Shown piece after piece: positions 25,720-37,966 of a stretch of DNA of 64,000 bases; the first letter of the stretch is position 1, and each line of letters begins with the position of its first letter. Position numbers and translations under genes: made by a program. This DNA is from JAMXLO01 sp963799415 (GTDB lineage: Bacteria > Pseudomonadota > Alphaproteobacteria > Acetobacterales > Acetobacteraceae): contig CAWCXI010000017.1 of the NCBI GenBank assembly GCA_963799415.1, positions 62,001 through 126,000 on the forward strand, given 5' to 3'. The notes beneath the pieces were generated by a model. That model did not search any database. It was not told where the DNA came from and worked only from the letters and a program-made list of their open reading frames with translations.

Positions 25720-27810
25720 TCACCCTGCCGCCAGCGTGCGCATAGCCGCGGCCTTCTCGAACAGTCGCAGCAGCACGCGCACGGCGCGCCCGCGTTCCGA
25801 CGTGAGCTTGGGATCCCTCTGCAACAGCACAGCGGCATCGCGGTTTGCCATGTGCAGCAGCCCTTCGTGCTCGATCGGATCAGCCAACCGGAACCCCGGC
25901 ATTCCCGACTGCTTCGTGCCAAGCAAATCACCCCCGCCGCGCAGCCGGAAATCCTCGTCGGCGATCAGGAACCCGTCGTCGGTATCCCGCAGCAAGGTCA
26001 GCCGGCGCTTGGCCACGTCATTCACCCACTCCTCGTGCAGCAGCAGGCAGAAACTCGCCGCGACCCCGCGTCCGACCCGCCCGCGCAACTGGTGCAACTG
26101 CGCCAGCCCGAAGCGTTCGGCGTGCTCGATCACCATCACGGTCGCCGCCGGCACATCGACGCCGACCTCGACCACCGTCGTCGCCACCAGCAACCGGCAG
26201 CCACCTGCTGCGAATGCCGCCAGTGTCGCATCACGCACCGCAGCGTCCTGCTGGCCATGCGCCAGCCCCACCAAGTCACCGAACCGTTCCCGCAACACCG
26301 CGAAGCGCGCCTCTGCAGCAGCCAGATCGACCGCCTCGCTCTCCGCAACCAGCGGGCACACCCAATAGACCTGCGCGCCTTCGTCGAGCTTGCGCGCCAC
26401 CGCATCCCACAGATCGGGCAAGGTGCCCAGCGAGTGCAGCGACGTCCGCACCGGCTGCCGCCCGGGCGGCTTCTCGGTGAGACGGCTGACCTCCATCTCG
26501 CCCCACTGTGTCAGCAGCAGCGTGCGCGGGATCGGCGTCGCGGTCATCACCAGCACGTCGGTGAGTTCGCCCTTGCCGCCCAGCAGCAGCCGCTGATCCA
26601 CGCCGAACCGATGCTGCTCGTCGATTACCGCCAGCGCCAGGTCATGGTACTCCACGCTCTCCTGGAACAGCGCATGTGTGCCGACGACAAGCGGCACCGA
26701 GCCATCCTTCAGTCCGCGCAGCAACTGCGCCCGGGCACGCCCCTTCACGCCACCGGTCAGCAGCGCCACCGGAGCCGGCGACAGGCGCGACAGCGTGCGA
26801 TGGTGCTGCTTCGCCAGTACCTCGGTGGGCGCCATCATTGCGGCTTGCTTCCCGGCTTCGACCGCGCGCAGCATCGCCAGCAGCGCCACCACTGTCTTGC
26901 CGGAACCTACGTCACCTTGCAGCAGTCGCAGCATGCGGCGATCGGACACCAGATCGCCATCGATCTCAGCCAGCGACTGGCGCTGCGAGGCGGTCAGCGC
27001 ATGGCCGAAGCGAGAAAGCGCCTTGGCGCGCAGCGTGCCGTCGCCGGTCAGGCCGTGGCCAGGGCGCAGGCGCAGCCGGCCACGAATGATCGCGAGCGCC
27101 ACCTGATCGGCCAGCAATTCGTCGTAGGCGAGCCGAGACCGGTTAACCGCTGCCGGCATCTCCGGCGGCGCCTGGACCGCGCGCAGGCCTTCGGCGAAGC
27201 CCGGCCATCTCTCGCGCCGCAACAGCGCCGCGTCGTGCCACTCGGGAAACGAAGGCAGCCGCGTCAGCGCCTGCGCCATCGCGGTGGCGACCTGACGCGG
27301 CCAGAGGCCTCCGGTCAGCGGCCACACCGGCTCGATTGCCGGCAGCAGTTCGGGCCGGTCGGCGGGAACCACATGTTCGGGATGCGACATCGTGCGGCGG
27401 CCGCTGAACAGCTCGATCTTGCCGGACACCAGCAGCTTCGCGCCGACCGGCATCTGGCGTTCCCGATTGAACTTGAAGAAGACCAGATCGGCGGACCCGG
27501 TCCCATCGGTCACCACCACCCGCCATGGCTGACGCGCATTGGCGGGCGGCTCAATTCGCACCACCTCCACTGCCAAGGTCGCGACCTGGCCGGGCCGCGC
27601 CTGGGCAATCGTCGGGCGCTGGCGGCGATCCAGGTAGGATTCGGGCAGATGGAACAGCAGGTCGATCACGCGCTCGCCGCCGGCCGCCTTGGCGATCAGC
27701 GCACCGACCGTCGGACCGACGCCCTTAAGGGTGGTCAGCGGCGAAAACAGCGGCGTGAGCGGATCATGGTCCACGGGCTGACATGGGGTTATTGCACGGC
27801 TATATGACAT
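25720..27810 (-). CDS. recG: ATP-dependent DNA helicase RecG
   Basis: This 696-residue fork-reversal/branch-migration helicase has an N-terminal wedge/OB domain (LTTLKGVGPTVGAL then the GTGSADLVFFKF strand). It has Walker A GDVGSGKT at about residues 297-304, the DEQH box VIDEQHRFGV, and helicase C motifs LVATTVVEVGVDVP and QLRGRVGRG. The first ATG is at 27810, but GTG 27775 would give a more usual start (VDHDPLTPLFSPLTTLKG); neither has a clear ribosome site. Divergent from sdhE, only seven bases apart if ATG is used. Confidence 0.95.
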   Translation of the reverse strand: MSYSRAITPCQPVDHDPLTPLFSPLTTLKGVGPTVGALIAKAAGGERVIDLLFHLPESYLDRRQRPTIAQARPGQVATLAVEVVRIEPPANARQPWRVVVTDGTGSADLVFFKFNRERQMPVGAKLLVSGKIELFSGRRTMSHPEHVVPADRPELLPAIEPVWPLTGGLWPRQVATAMAQALTRLPSFPEWHDAALLRRERWPGFAEGLRAVQAPPEMPAAVNRSRLAYDELLADQVALAIIRGRLRLRPGHGLTGDGTLRAKALSRFGHALTASQRQSLAEIDGDLVSDRRMLRLLQGDVGSGKTVVALLAMLRAVEAGKQAAMMAPTEVLAKQHHRTLSRLSPAPVALLTGGVKGRARAQLLRGLKDGSVPLVVGTHALFQESVEYHDLALAVIDEQHRFGVDQRLLLGGKGELTDVLVMTATPIPRTLLLTQWGEMEVSRLTEKPPGRQPVRTSLHSLGTLPDLWDAVARKLDEGAQVYWVCPLVAESEAVDLAAAEARFAVLRERFGDLVGLAHGQQDAAVRDATLAAFAAGGCRLLVATTVVEVGVDVPAATVMVIEHAERFGLAQLHQLRGRVGRGVAASFCLLLHEEWVNDVAKRRLTLLRDTDDGFLIADEDFRLRGGGDLLGTKQSGMPGFRLADPIEHEGLLHMANRDAAVLLQRDPKLTSERGRAVRVLLRLFEKAAAMRTLAAG

Positions 27811-27817
27811 CGCGCCG

Positions 27818-28140
27818 ATGACTGAACCAAAATCAGCCTCCATCGATACGAGGCGCCGCCGTCTGCTGTATCGCGCCACCCATCGCGGGACGTACGAGAA
27901 CGACATCCTGCTCGGGGGCTTCGTGCGACGGCACATAAACGCAATGTGCGAGTCGGAGCTTGCGGCATTGGAGGTGCTGCTCGAGTTGCCGGAAAACGAC
28001 CTGGCGGACTGGCTCACCGGGCGCCTACCCATTCCGGCGGACACCGACAGCCCGATGCTGCGGCGCGTGCAGAGCGAGGCCGGGCATGCACAGTCGTCCC
28101 CCTCCCCTTGCGGGAGGGGGACGGGGGAAGGGGGCAAGCG

Positions 28141-28144
<4 letters not shown>
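27818..28144 (+). CDS. sdhE: Succinate dehydrogenase assembly factor SdhE (DUF339)
   Basis: This 108-residue protein inserts FAD covalently into the succinate dehydrogenase flavoprotein. The core RRRRLLYRATHRGTYENDIL with the RGxxE motif (RGTYE) is diagnostic, followed by LGGFV and ELPENDLADWLTG. The last residues (SSPSPCGRGTGEGGKR) are encoded by a C/G-rich repeat copy and are therefore not part of the conserved domain. Its stop overlaps the mfd start (ATGA). Confidence 0.93.
28097..28134. repeat. C/G-rich intergenic palindromic repeat, copy 6
   Basis: The core cctccccttgcgggagggg lies inside the 3' end of sdhE, in frame, and its G-rich arm (gggggaaggggg) is about seven bases before the mfd ATG. 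It thus supplies both a protein tail and a ribosome site. Confidence 0.85.
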
Positions 28145-31584
<3,440 letters not shown>

Positions 31585-31619
31585 CGAGAAACAGCCGAAA
31601 TCATTTCTCGGCCTACAAA

Positions 31620-31650
31620 CGTCATGCCGACCTGCGTTGGCATGACGTTG
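31620..31650. repeat. GACGTGGAT-type palindromic repeat, partial copy 2
   Basis: The palindrome gtcatgcc-gacctgcgtt-ggcatgac has perfect 8-bp arms. It lies in the 113-bp gap between the convergent mfd and DsbA-like genes, where it could form a transcription-stopping hairpin in either direction. It lacks the GACGTGGAT head. Confidence 0.65.
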
Positions 31651-31697
31651 CGGCGCGGATCTCGCGCTGCCTGGTGCCGTTGTTTCCCCGTCGGTCC

Positions 31698-32369
31698 TTA
31701 GCCGGTTTCGGCCGCCTCGACGGCCGCCACGTCGAACAGACGCTCGATCACCTCTGGCTCCTGCGCGCCGGCGATGGCATGGCGGCCGGAGATGACGAAA
31801 CATGGGACGCCGTTGATGCCGAGACGATGCGCCCGCAGGTTATCGGCGTGCACCGCATCCACTTCGTCGTTGCCGACGAGGAAGCGTCGTGCGGCTGCAC
31901 CGTCCAGGCCGCACGCCGCGGCGATCGCCACCAGCACGGCGTGATTGCCGATATCCAGACCGTCGGTAAAATGTGCCGAGAACAGCGCCTCGACCATCGC
32001 GTCGGCCTGGCCGAAGCGCGCCGCGTAACGTACCAGGCGATGGGCGTCGACGCTTGACGGCGTGCGGCGGATGCGATCGAAGCGGAACAGAATGCCCTCG
32101 CCTCGGCCAATCTCCGAGATCGACGCATAAAGCCGCCGCGCACGGTCCTCGCCACCGAACTTGCGGATCACGTAGTCCGGCCGCGCCATGCCGCCTCGCG
32201 GCATGTCGGGGTTGAGCAGGAAGGGCCGCCAGGTCAGGTCGAACAGCAGGTCGGGTCGGCGACGCATTGTGCGCATCAGCCGACGCACGCCGAGGAAGCA
32301 CCATGGACAGACCAAGTCGTGGACGATCTCGATGCCGAGACGCGCCTTGGGTGGTGCGAGGATGTTCAT
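31698..32369 (-). CDS. DsbA family oxidoreductase (FrnE / 2-hydroxychromene-2-carboxylate isomerase-like)
   Basis: This 223-residue thioredoxin-fold protein has a DsbA-like insertion. The active-site tract HDLVCPWCFLG carries CPWC, matching the FrnE-like group. RPFLLNPDMPRGGM and INGVPCFVISG (cis-Pro loop) are further hallmarks. It has no signal peptide, so it is probably cytoplasmic. The ATG at 32369 is chosen because homology starts there. FrnE proteins are linked to oxidative stress or polyketide modification; the substrate is unknown. Confidence 0.87.
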   Translation of the reverse strand: MNILAPPKARLGIEIVHDLVCPWCFLGVRRLMRTMRRRPDLLFDLTWRPFLLNPDMPRGGMARPDYVIRKFGGEDRARRLYASISEIGRGEGILFRFDRIRRTPSSVDAHRLVRYAARFGQADAMVEALFSAHFTDGLDIGNHAVLVAIAAACGLDGAAARRFLVGNDEVDAVHADNLRAHRLGINGVPCFVISGRHAIAGAQEPEVIERLFDVAAVEAAETG

Positions 32370-32517
32370 GGTGCAATCATTGCCGGCCCAACGGCTCGCG
32401 AATATAGGCGGCCTCGCCGAACTGGTCGCCATCGCTCAGGACAGTCTGATCGTCCAACCGCTTCTCTCCCCGGCGGGATTCTGTGTATCACGACCGGCGA
32501 AGCAAGGGGAACCGGCG

Positions 32518-33210
32518 ATGGCCATCGTGATGCATGATCTGGCTGGAGCAGATCCGGCGCTGCGGTTCAGCCCGTATTGCTGGCGGACACGCATGGCGCT
32601 CGCCCACAAAGGGCTGGCCGTGGAGACAATCCCCTGGCGGTTCACCGATAAGGCGGCGCTGGCGTTCTCCGGTCAGGGTCGCGTGCCGGTCATCCGTGAC
32701 GGCGACGAGGTGGTGTCGGACAGTTGGGCGATCGCGGAATACCTCGATGCCAAGTATCCGGATCGGCCAAGCCTGTTCGGTGGGGCCAAGGGCCCGGCTC
32801 ATGCGAGGTTCGTCAATGCCTGGGCGGACAGCGTGATGATGGGCGGCATCGCGCGGTTGATCCTGCGTGATCTGCTGGACGTGGTCGCGCCGCAGGATCA
32901 GACATACTTCCGGCAAAGCCGCGAGGCCCGGTTCGGCATGACCTTGGAGGCGGTGCAGTCAGGACGCGAGACGCGGGTGGCGGAGTTTCGCGCTTCGCTG
33001 CTGCCGGTGCGACTGGTTCTCGGCAAGCAGAACTGGCTGGGTGGAGAGGCGCCGAGTTACGCCGACTACATCGTGTTCGGCAGCCTGCACTGGCCGCGGT
33101 GCGTCAGTCGGTTCGAGCTGCTCGAGCGCGATGATCCGATCTCGGTTTGGCGGGAGCGGTTGCTGGACCTGTTCGACGGGTTGGCGCGGCGGGCGCCCCG
33201 TGTCGCCTGA
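32518..33210 (+). CDS. Glutathione S-transferase family protein
   Basis: This 230-residue GST-like protein has an N-terminal thioredoxin fold (FSPYCWRTRMALAHKG), GQGRVPVIRDGD (cis-Pro), and SDSWAIAEYLDAKYPDRPSL. The helical C-terminal domain includes WLGGEAPSYADYIVFGSLHW. aagggga precedes the ATG by six bases. It may conjugate glutathione to electrophiles or act as a beta-etherase-like enzyme. The downstream PAS gene starts inside its 3' end, suggesting coupled translation. Confidence 0.88.
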   Translation: MAIVMHDLAGADPALRFSPYCWRTRMALAHKGLAVETIPWRFTDKAALAFSGQGRVPVIRDGDEVVSDSWAIAEYLDAKYPDRPSLFGGAKGPAHARFVNAWADSVMMGGIARLILRDLLDVVAPQDQTYFRQSREARFGMTLEAVQSGRETRVAEFRASLLPVRLVLGKQNWLGGEAPSYADYIVFGSLHWPRCVSRFELLERDDPISVWRERLLDLFDGLARRAPRVA

Positions 33211-33829
33211 CATCGACACACAAGAGTTGCTCGATGCGATCGACGGGGTTACCTACCTGGTCGATGCGAGCGGCATCATTCGCGCGATCGGTTCGATCTC
33301 CTGGAAGCGCTTCGCAACGCAGAACGATGCGTCGGAACTGACGGCCGATTCCGTCATCGGGACGTCCGTCTTCGCTGGCATCGACGGAACAGATGTCCGT
33401 GAAGCCTGCGAGCGACTGCACGATTCTGTATGCCAGAGGCAGCGACCGGTCATCGCCTATGAATATCGCTGCGACGCCCCCGATGTGGAGCGTCGAATGC
33501 GCATGTCGATCAGCCCTGTCGCGGGTCGGGGCAATGTGGTCATGGCACTATACCAGTCCCAACTCGTGGCTGAGGCACCGCGACTGCCATTGGGGCTGAT
33601 GTCGATGAAAGATCGCGCGGTCCCGACCGAGGCGGACTCCTCTGACGAACCGGTGGTGCTTTGCTCGTTCTGTCATGATATCGCATGGCCGATCGGTGCT
33701 CGACAGGAGCATCAAATCTGGATCGCAATCGAAGACTACTATCGCCGCGGCGGGTTGAGCGAGGTCATCGTCAGCCACGGCATCTGTCCGCGATGCATAG
33801 AGCGTATCGTCAGGCCCAATGAGGGTTAG
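33200..33829 (+). CDS. PAS-like domain protein with a C-terminal four-cysteine motif
   Basis: From GTG 33200 this is 209 residues. Residues 8-123 look like a PAS fold (LLDAIDGVTYLVDASGIIRA to VVMALYQSQL). The tail has C155-x2-C158 (LCSFCHDIAWP) and C196-x2-C199 (SHGICPRC). This two-part motif resembles the C-x2-C...SHGxCPxC tails seen in some PAS and response-regulator proteins (family knowledge, from memory) and probably binds zinc. There is no kinase, cyclase or DNA-binding domain. It overlaps the GST stop by 11 bp. It is likely a small sensor or adaptor; its partner is unknown. Confidence 0.7.
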   Translation: MSPDIDTQELLDAIDGVTYLVDASGIIRAIGSISWKRFATQNDASELTADSVIGTSVFAGIDGTDVREACERLHDSVCQRQRPVIAYEYRCDAPDVERRMRMSISPVAGRGNVVMALYQSQLVAEAPRLPLGLMSMKDRAVPTEADSSDEPVVLCSFCHDIAWPIGARQEHQIWIAIEDYYRRGGLSEVIVSHGICPRCIERIVRPNEG

Positions 33830-33839
33830 TGCGATTGCA

Positions 33840-34257
33840 TCACTCGCCGATCAGATGCAGAACGATCTCTCGCCGATGCGGCGCCGCGCGGTGCTCGAAC
33901 AGGTAGATGCCTTGCCAGGTGCCGAGTACCGGGACGTCCGCCGTCCACCGGAACGGCAAGCTGTGTCTGCGTCAGCGCTGCCTTGATGTGCGCCGGCATA
34001 TCGTCCGGCCCCTCGTCCTCATGACGGTAGCCTGCCTTCTCCGGCACAAGGCGGTTGAAGAATGCCTCGAGGTCAGCGCGCACATCGGGATCGGCGTTCT
34101 CCTGCACAAGCAGGGAGGCCGACGTGTGACGGCACCAGATTGTCAGCAGCCCGACGGCAATCGGCTGCGTTGCAATCCAGTGGCACACGGGTTCAGTGAT
34201 ATCGACGAGGCCCTGACCATTGGTCCCCACCGTCAGCCGATGCATTGCCTGGCGCAT
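33840..34257 (-). pseudogene. yjbQ: Frameshifted YjbQ family protein (secondary thiamine-phosphate synthase enzyme)
   Basis: The frame from 34257 gives the YjbQ core: TIWCRHTSASLLVQENADPD, YRHEDEGPDDMPAHIKA and LTQTQLAVPVDGG. One extra base near 33930 shifts the frame; the correct tail LGTWQGIYLFEHRAAPHRRE plus IVLHLIGE is read in the neighbouring frame and ends at 33840. The corrected length of about 138 residues is normal for the family. Both parts are well conserved, so a sequencing indel is likely. A second start at 34245 is possible. It is convergent with the PAS gene. Confidence 0.87.
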
Positions 34258-34301
34258 GGCAAAGACTTGTGCCTGACCCGCTGAACGCGCAAGACGCCCC
34301 C

Positions 34302-35372
34302 ATGGCCGCGCCGCGCTTTCACACCTTGACGATTGCCGATGTCCGTCGCGAGACGCCGGACGCGGTGTCGCTCGCCTTTACTGTCCCGGAGCGGCTGCGG
34401 TCGGCGTATCGCTACGCGCCAGGCCAGTATCTTACCTTGCGTGCCACGATCGAAGGCGAGGATGTGCGGCGGTCCTACTCGATCTGCTCCGGCCTTGACG
34501 ACGGCGAACTGCGTGTCGTGGTCAAGCGCATGGCGGGCGGAGCCTTTTCGACCTGGGTGAACGAACAACTGCATGCGGGCGACACTTTGTCGGTGATGAC
34601 GCCGGACGGTCGCTTCGGCGTGGCGATCGAGCCCGGGTCGCCGCGCACCTTCGTGGCGTTCGCCGCGGGGTCCGGCATCACGCCGGTGATGGCGATCCTG
34701 AAGACTGCGCTGCGGCGTGAGGCGGGACGCTTCTTCCTGTTCTACGGCAATCGCACCGCTGCCGACATCATCTTCCGCGAGCAACTGGAAGACTTGAAGG
34801 ACCGCTATCTTGCGCGGTTGTCGGTGTTCCACGTCCTGTCGCGGGAGCAGCAGGACATCGAAATGCTGAATGGCCATCTTGATGCGGCGAAGGTTGCGGT
34901 GCTGATGCGGTCCGTCGTGCCGGCTGCGATGGTGGATCAGGCGTTCGTCTGCGGGCCGCAGCCGATGATCGAAGGTATGGAGAAGGCGCTGACCATTGTC
35001 GGCATGCCGCGCGAGCGGGTGCATGTCGAGCGGTTCACCCCCGGTGTCGGGGGGCGGCCACGTCCAGTGATCGTGCCGCCACTGGCCGCGCCGAAGTCGA
35101 TCGCCACGGTGATCAGCGAGGGTGCGCATTTTGAAATTCCGGTGGCCGAAGGCGAGGCGATCATCGACGCCGCGATCCGAGCCGGCCGCAGTCTGCCCTA
35201 TTCGTGCCGCGGCGGCATGTGCTGCACCTGCCGCGCGAAACTGCTGGAGGGCAGGGTGGAGATGGCAGTGAACTATTCGCTGGAACCGTGGGAGACCGAG
35301 GCGGGGTACGTGCTGACCTGCCAGTCACATCCGCTCACTGATAGGGTGGTGATCGACTACGATCAGGTTTGA
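34302..35372 (+). CDS. PaaE-like ferredoxin-NAD(P)H reductase
   Basis: This 356-residue electron-transfer protein has three modules. An FAD domain contains RRSYSICSGL. A NAD(P) domain contains FAAGSGITPVMAILK and CGPQPMIEGM. A C-terminal plant-type [2Fe-2S] ferredoxin contains SCRGGMCCTCRAKLLEG, with a later Cys in YVLTCQSHPL. The order matches PaaE, the reductase of phenylacetyl-CoA epoxidase, and related reductases. No other paa genes are adjacent, so the oxygenase partner is not known. Start ATG 34302 is based on homology; GTG 34269 or ATG 34245 are possible. Confidence 0.87.
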   Translation: MAAPRFHTLTIADVRRETPDAVSLAFTVPERLRSAYRYAPGQYLTLRATIEGEDVRRSYSICSGLDDGELRVVVKRMAGGAFSTWVNEQLHAGDTLSVMTPDGRFGVAIEPGSPRTFVAFAAGSGITPVMAILKTALRREAGRFFLFYGNRTAADIIFREQLEDLKDRYLARLSVFHVLSREQQDIEMLNGHLDAAKVAVLMRSVVPAAMVDQAFVCGPQPMIEGMEKALTIVGMPRERVHVERFTPGVGGRPRPVIVPPLAAPKSIATVISEGAHFEIPVAEGEAIIDAAIRAGRSLPYSCRGGMCCTCRAKLLEGRVEMAVNYSLEPWETEAGYVLTCQSHPLTDRVVIDYDQV

Positions 35373-35373
35373 T

Positions 35374-36327
35374 TTAGTAATTTTGCACCTCGATGGTGAG
35401 GTGCGACAGCGAGTGAAATCTCGCCAGCTTCGCGCGGTAGTAATCGAGCCCGCGCTCCGCGTGAGTGCCCACCGAGACAATCGCACCAAGATGGCCGGGG
35501 CCCAAACGCCACAGATGCAGATCAGCGAGCGTGTCGCCGTCGCTCTCGATCGCTCGCTTCAGATTGTCCGCCATGTGCCGGTCCGGATTTATGTCGAGCA
35601 GGATGGCTCCGGTGTCGCGAATCAGGCCGAACGACCAACTGGCAATGACGCAGGCACCAATGATCCCCGCGAGCGGGTCCATCCACAGCCACCCGAAGGC
35701 GCGAGCCAACAGCAGACCGACAATGACCATCACAGAGACGGTCGCATCGGCAATTACATGCACCACGGCGGCCCGCATGTTATTGTCCCGCTGCGCTGCC
35801 CCATGGTCATGATCGTGAACATGATCATGACCATGGTGATGGTGGTCGTCATGGTGATGGTGTCCGGCGCCGCGAAGCAGCAGCGCACTGGCGACATTGA
35901 CGGCGAGCCCCAGGCAGGCAATTGGAATTGCCTCGGCGAAGCGGATCGGCACCGGCGCGAAAATGCGGCTTACCGACTTATAGCCAATGAGCACGGCAAT
36001 GATCGCCAGAATGATTGCGCTGGTAAACCCGGCGAGGTCGCCCAGCTTGCCGGTCCCGAAGGTGAAGCGCGGATCATCGGCATGCTTGCGCGCGTAACTG
36101 TAAGCGAGTGCGGCGAGCAACAGCGCGCCGGCATGCGTGCTCATGTGCATGCCATCGGCCACCAGCGCTATCGAGCCGAACAGCAGACCGCCGACAATTT
36201 CGGCGATCATCATTGCGCCGCAGAGCCAGATCACGGCCCATGTCCTGCGTTCGCTCGCCTCGTGCTCCGCGCCGAGGAACACGTGCTGGTGCCGGCGTGG
36301 CGCGGACGAAATGCTGGTCTCGCTCAT
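35374..36327 (-). CDS. dmeF: Cation diffusion facilitator, Co(II)/Ni(II) efflux type (DmeF)
   Basis: This 317-residue six-helix CDF exporter begins with the DmeF-type HQHVFLGAEHEASERRTW. It has the metal-site motif VADGMHMSTHAGALL, PRFTFGTGKLGDLAGF, a His-rich cytoplasmic loop (GHHHHDDHHHHGHDHVHDHD) and ADATVSVMVIV with the second metal site. The likely role is export of cobalt and nickel. The DmeR repressor gene that often precedes it is not present. It diverges from the binding-protein gene across 62 bp. Confidence 0.88.
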   Translation of the reverse strand: MSETSISSAPRRHQHVFLGAEHEASERRTWAVIWLCGAMMIAEIVGGLLFGSIALVADGMHMSTHAGALLLAALAYSYARKHADDPRFTFGTGKLGDLAGFTSAIILAIIAVLIGYKSVSRIFAPVPIRFAEAIPIACLGLAVNVASALLLRGAGHHHHDDHHHHGHDHVHDHDHGAAQRDNNMRAAVVHVIADATVSVMVIVGLLLARAFGWLWMDPLAGIIGACVIASWSFGLIRDTGAILLDINPDRHMADNLKRAIESDGDTLADLHLWRLGPGHLGAIVSVGTHAERGLDYYRAKLARFHSLSHLTIEVQNY

Positions 36328-36389
36328 GGCCAGTCCTCACCTCGCATGTAGTGTATCATACTCCCCTTCGCAGTCGCCCGGAGGCTACC

Positions 36390-37964
36390 ATGCGCCGCCG
36401 CACCTTCCTCGCCTCCACCGCCGCCCTCACTATGCCCGCCATCGCCCGTGGCGAGGCCTCGCAGGTCCTGAAGTTCGTCCCCCAGGCGGACCTCGCCGTG
36501 CTGGACCCAATCTGGACCACCACCTACCAGACGCGCGACCACGGCTTCCTGGTGTTCGACACACTGTTCGGCCTTGACAGCCAGTACAAGGCACGGCCGC
36601 AAATGGCCGAAGCCGCGGTCAGTGAGGCGGATGGCACGGTCTGGCGCGTCACGCTGCGTCCCGACCTGATGTTTCACGACGACACCAAGGTGCTGGCGCG
36701 TGACTGCGTTGCCAGCATCAGGCGCTGGGGCGTGCGCGACGGATTTGGCCAGGCACTGCTCGCCGCCACCGACGAGCTCAGCGCCATTGATGACAGAACC
36801 ATCCGGTTCCGGCTGAAATATCCGTTTCCGCTGCTGCCGGACGCGCTGGCGAAGACGCCTCCGAGCATGTGCCCGATCATGCCAGAGCGGCTCGCCAGCA
36901 CCGACCCTTACAAGCAGGTCACCGAAATGGTCGGCAGCGGTCCCTACCGCTACAAGGCGGACGAGCGCGTTCCCGGTTCGCGTGTGGTCTATGAGCGCAA
37001 CACGAGATATGTGCCGCGTTCCGATGACACGCCGGACGGGACTGCCGGTCCGAAGGTCGCGCATTTCGACCGCATCGAGTGGCAGATCATCCCCGACGCC
37101 GGCACGGTCGCAGCGGCGATGCAGAATGGTGAGATCGACTGGTGGCTGACGCCGAACGCTGACCTGCTGCCCCTGCTGCGTGGGCACAAGGGGCTGAAGG
37201 TCGAGAACGTCAATCCCACCGGCACGATTGCCACGATGCGGTTCAACCACCTCAACGCGCCGTTCAACAATCCGGCGTTGCGGCGCGCGATTCTGGGGGC
37301 GGTCGATCAGTCGGAATACATGACCACTGCCGTGGGTACCGACGAGACGTTATGGCGCGATCGGGTCGGTGTCTTCTGTCCCGACACGCCGCTGGCAACG
37401 CAGGTCGGCATGGAGGTGCTCACCAGCAAACGCGACATGTCCAAGGTCAAGCGCGACATCGAGGCAGCCGGCTACAAGGGCGAGAAGATCGTCGTGCTGA
37501 CACCGACCGACATACCCTGGGCCAAGGCGCTGGCCGACATCACCGCCGACTTGCTCCACCGTCTCGGCGCCAATGTCGAGGCGCCGGCGATGGATTGGGC
37601 GACGCTCGTGCAGCGTCGTGCCAAGACCGAACCGGTGGAGCAGGGCGGCTGGAGCATATTCCACACCGGCTGGAGCGGGCTCGACATGCTCAACCCCGCC
37701 GGCCACGTGTTCCTGCGTGGCAACGGCAAGGCCGCCACCGTGGGCTGGCCCACCAGTCCCAGGATCGAGGAACTCCGCGATGCGTGGTTCAAGGCGCCAG
37801 ATCTCGCAGCGCAGAAGACACTGGCTGACAAGCTTCAGCTCCAGGCCTTCGAGGATGTCCCCTACATCCCACTTGGCCAGTCCTTCATCCCGACCGCATA
37901 TCAGGCGAACTTGACCGGAATGCTGCAAGGCAGTCCCGTGTTCTGGAACATCCGGCGGAGTTGA
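36390..37964 (+). CDS. ABC transporter substrate-binding protein, oligopeptide type
   Basis: This 524-residue family-5 binding protein has a twin-arginine-like signal (MRRRTFLASTAALTMPAIARGE). It contains FVPQADLAVLDPIWTTTYQT, VGSGPYRYKADE and ALRRAILGAVDQSEYM. It has no neighbouring permease or ATPase. A strong ribosome site cggagg precedes the ATG. The next gene, an SMP-30 lactonase, follows after two bases, so they are one transcript. Peptide, opine or sugar-related solute are possible. Confidence 0.9.
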   Translation: MRRRTFLASTAALTMPAIARGEASQVLKFVPQADLAVLDPIWTTTYQTRDHGFLVFDTLFGLDSQYKARPQMAEAAVSEADGTVWRVTLRPDLMFHDDTKVLARDCVASIRRWGVRDGFGQALLAATDELSAIDDRTIRFRLKYPFPLLPDALAKTPPSMCPIMPERLASTDPYKQVTEMVGSGPYRYKADERVPGSRVVYERNTRYVPRSDDTPDGTAGPKVAHFDRIEWQIIPDAGTVAAAMQNGEIDWWLTPNADLLPLLRGHKGLKVENVNPTGTIATMRFNHLNAPFNNPALRRAILGAVDQSEYMTTAVGTDETLWRDRVGVFCPDTPLATQVGMEVLTSKRDMSKVKRDIEAAGYKGEKIVVLTPTDIPWAKALADITADLLHRLGANVEAPAMDWATLVQRRAKTEPVEQGGWSIFHTGWSGLDMLNPAGHVFLRGNGKAATVGWPTSPRIEELRDAWFKAPDLAAQKTLADKLQLQAFEDVPYIPLGQSFIPTAYQANLTGMLQGSPVFWNIRRS

Positions 37965-37966
37965 GC

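Noticed and set aside
36328..36389. Possible DmeR-type operator (atactcccc) upstream of dmeF
   Set aside because: Only a half-site resembles the known C/G-tract operators, the second half is missing, and no dmeR gene is present.
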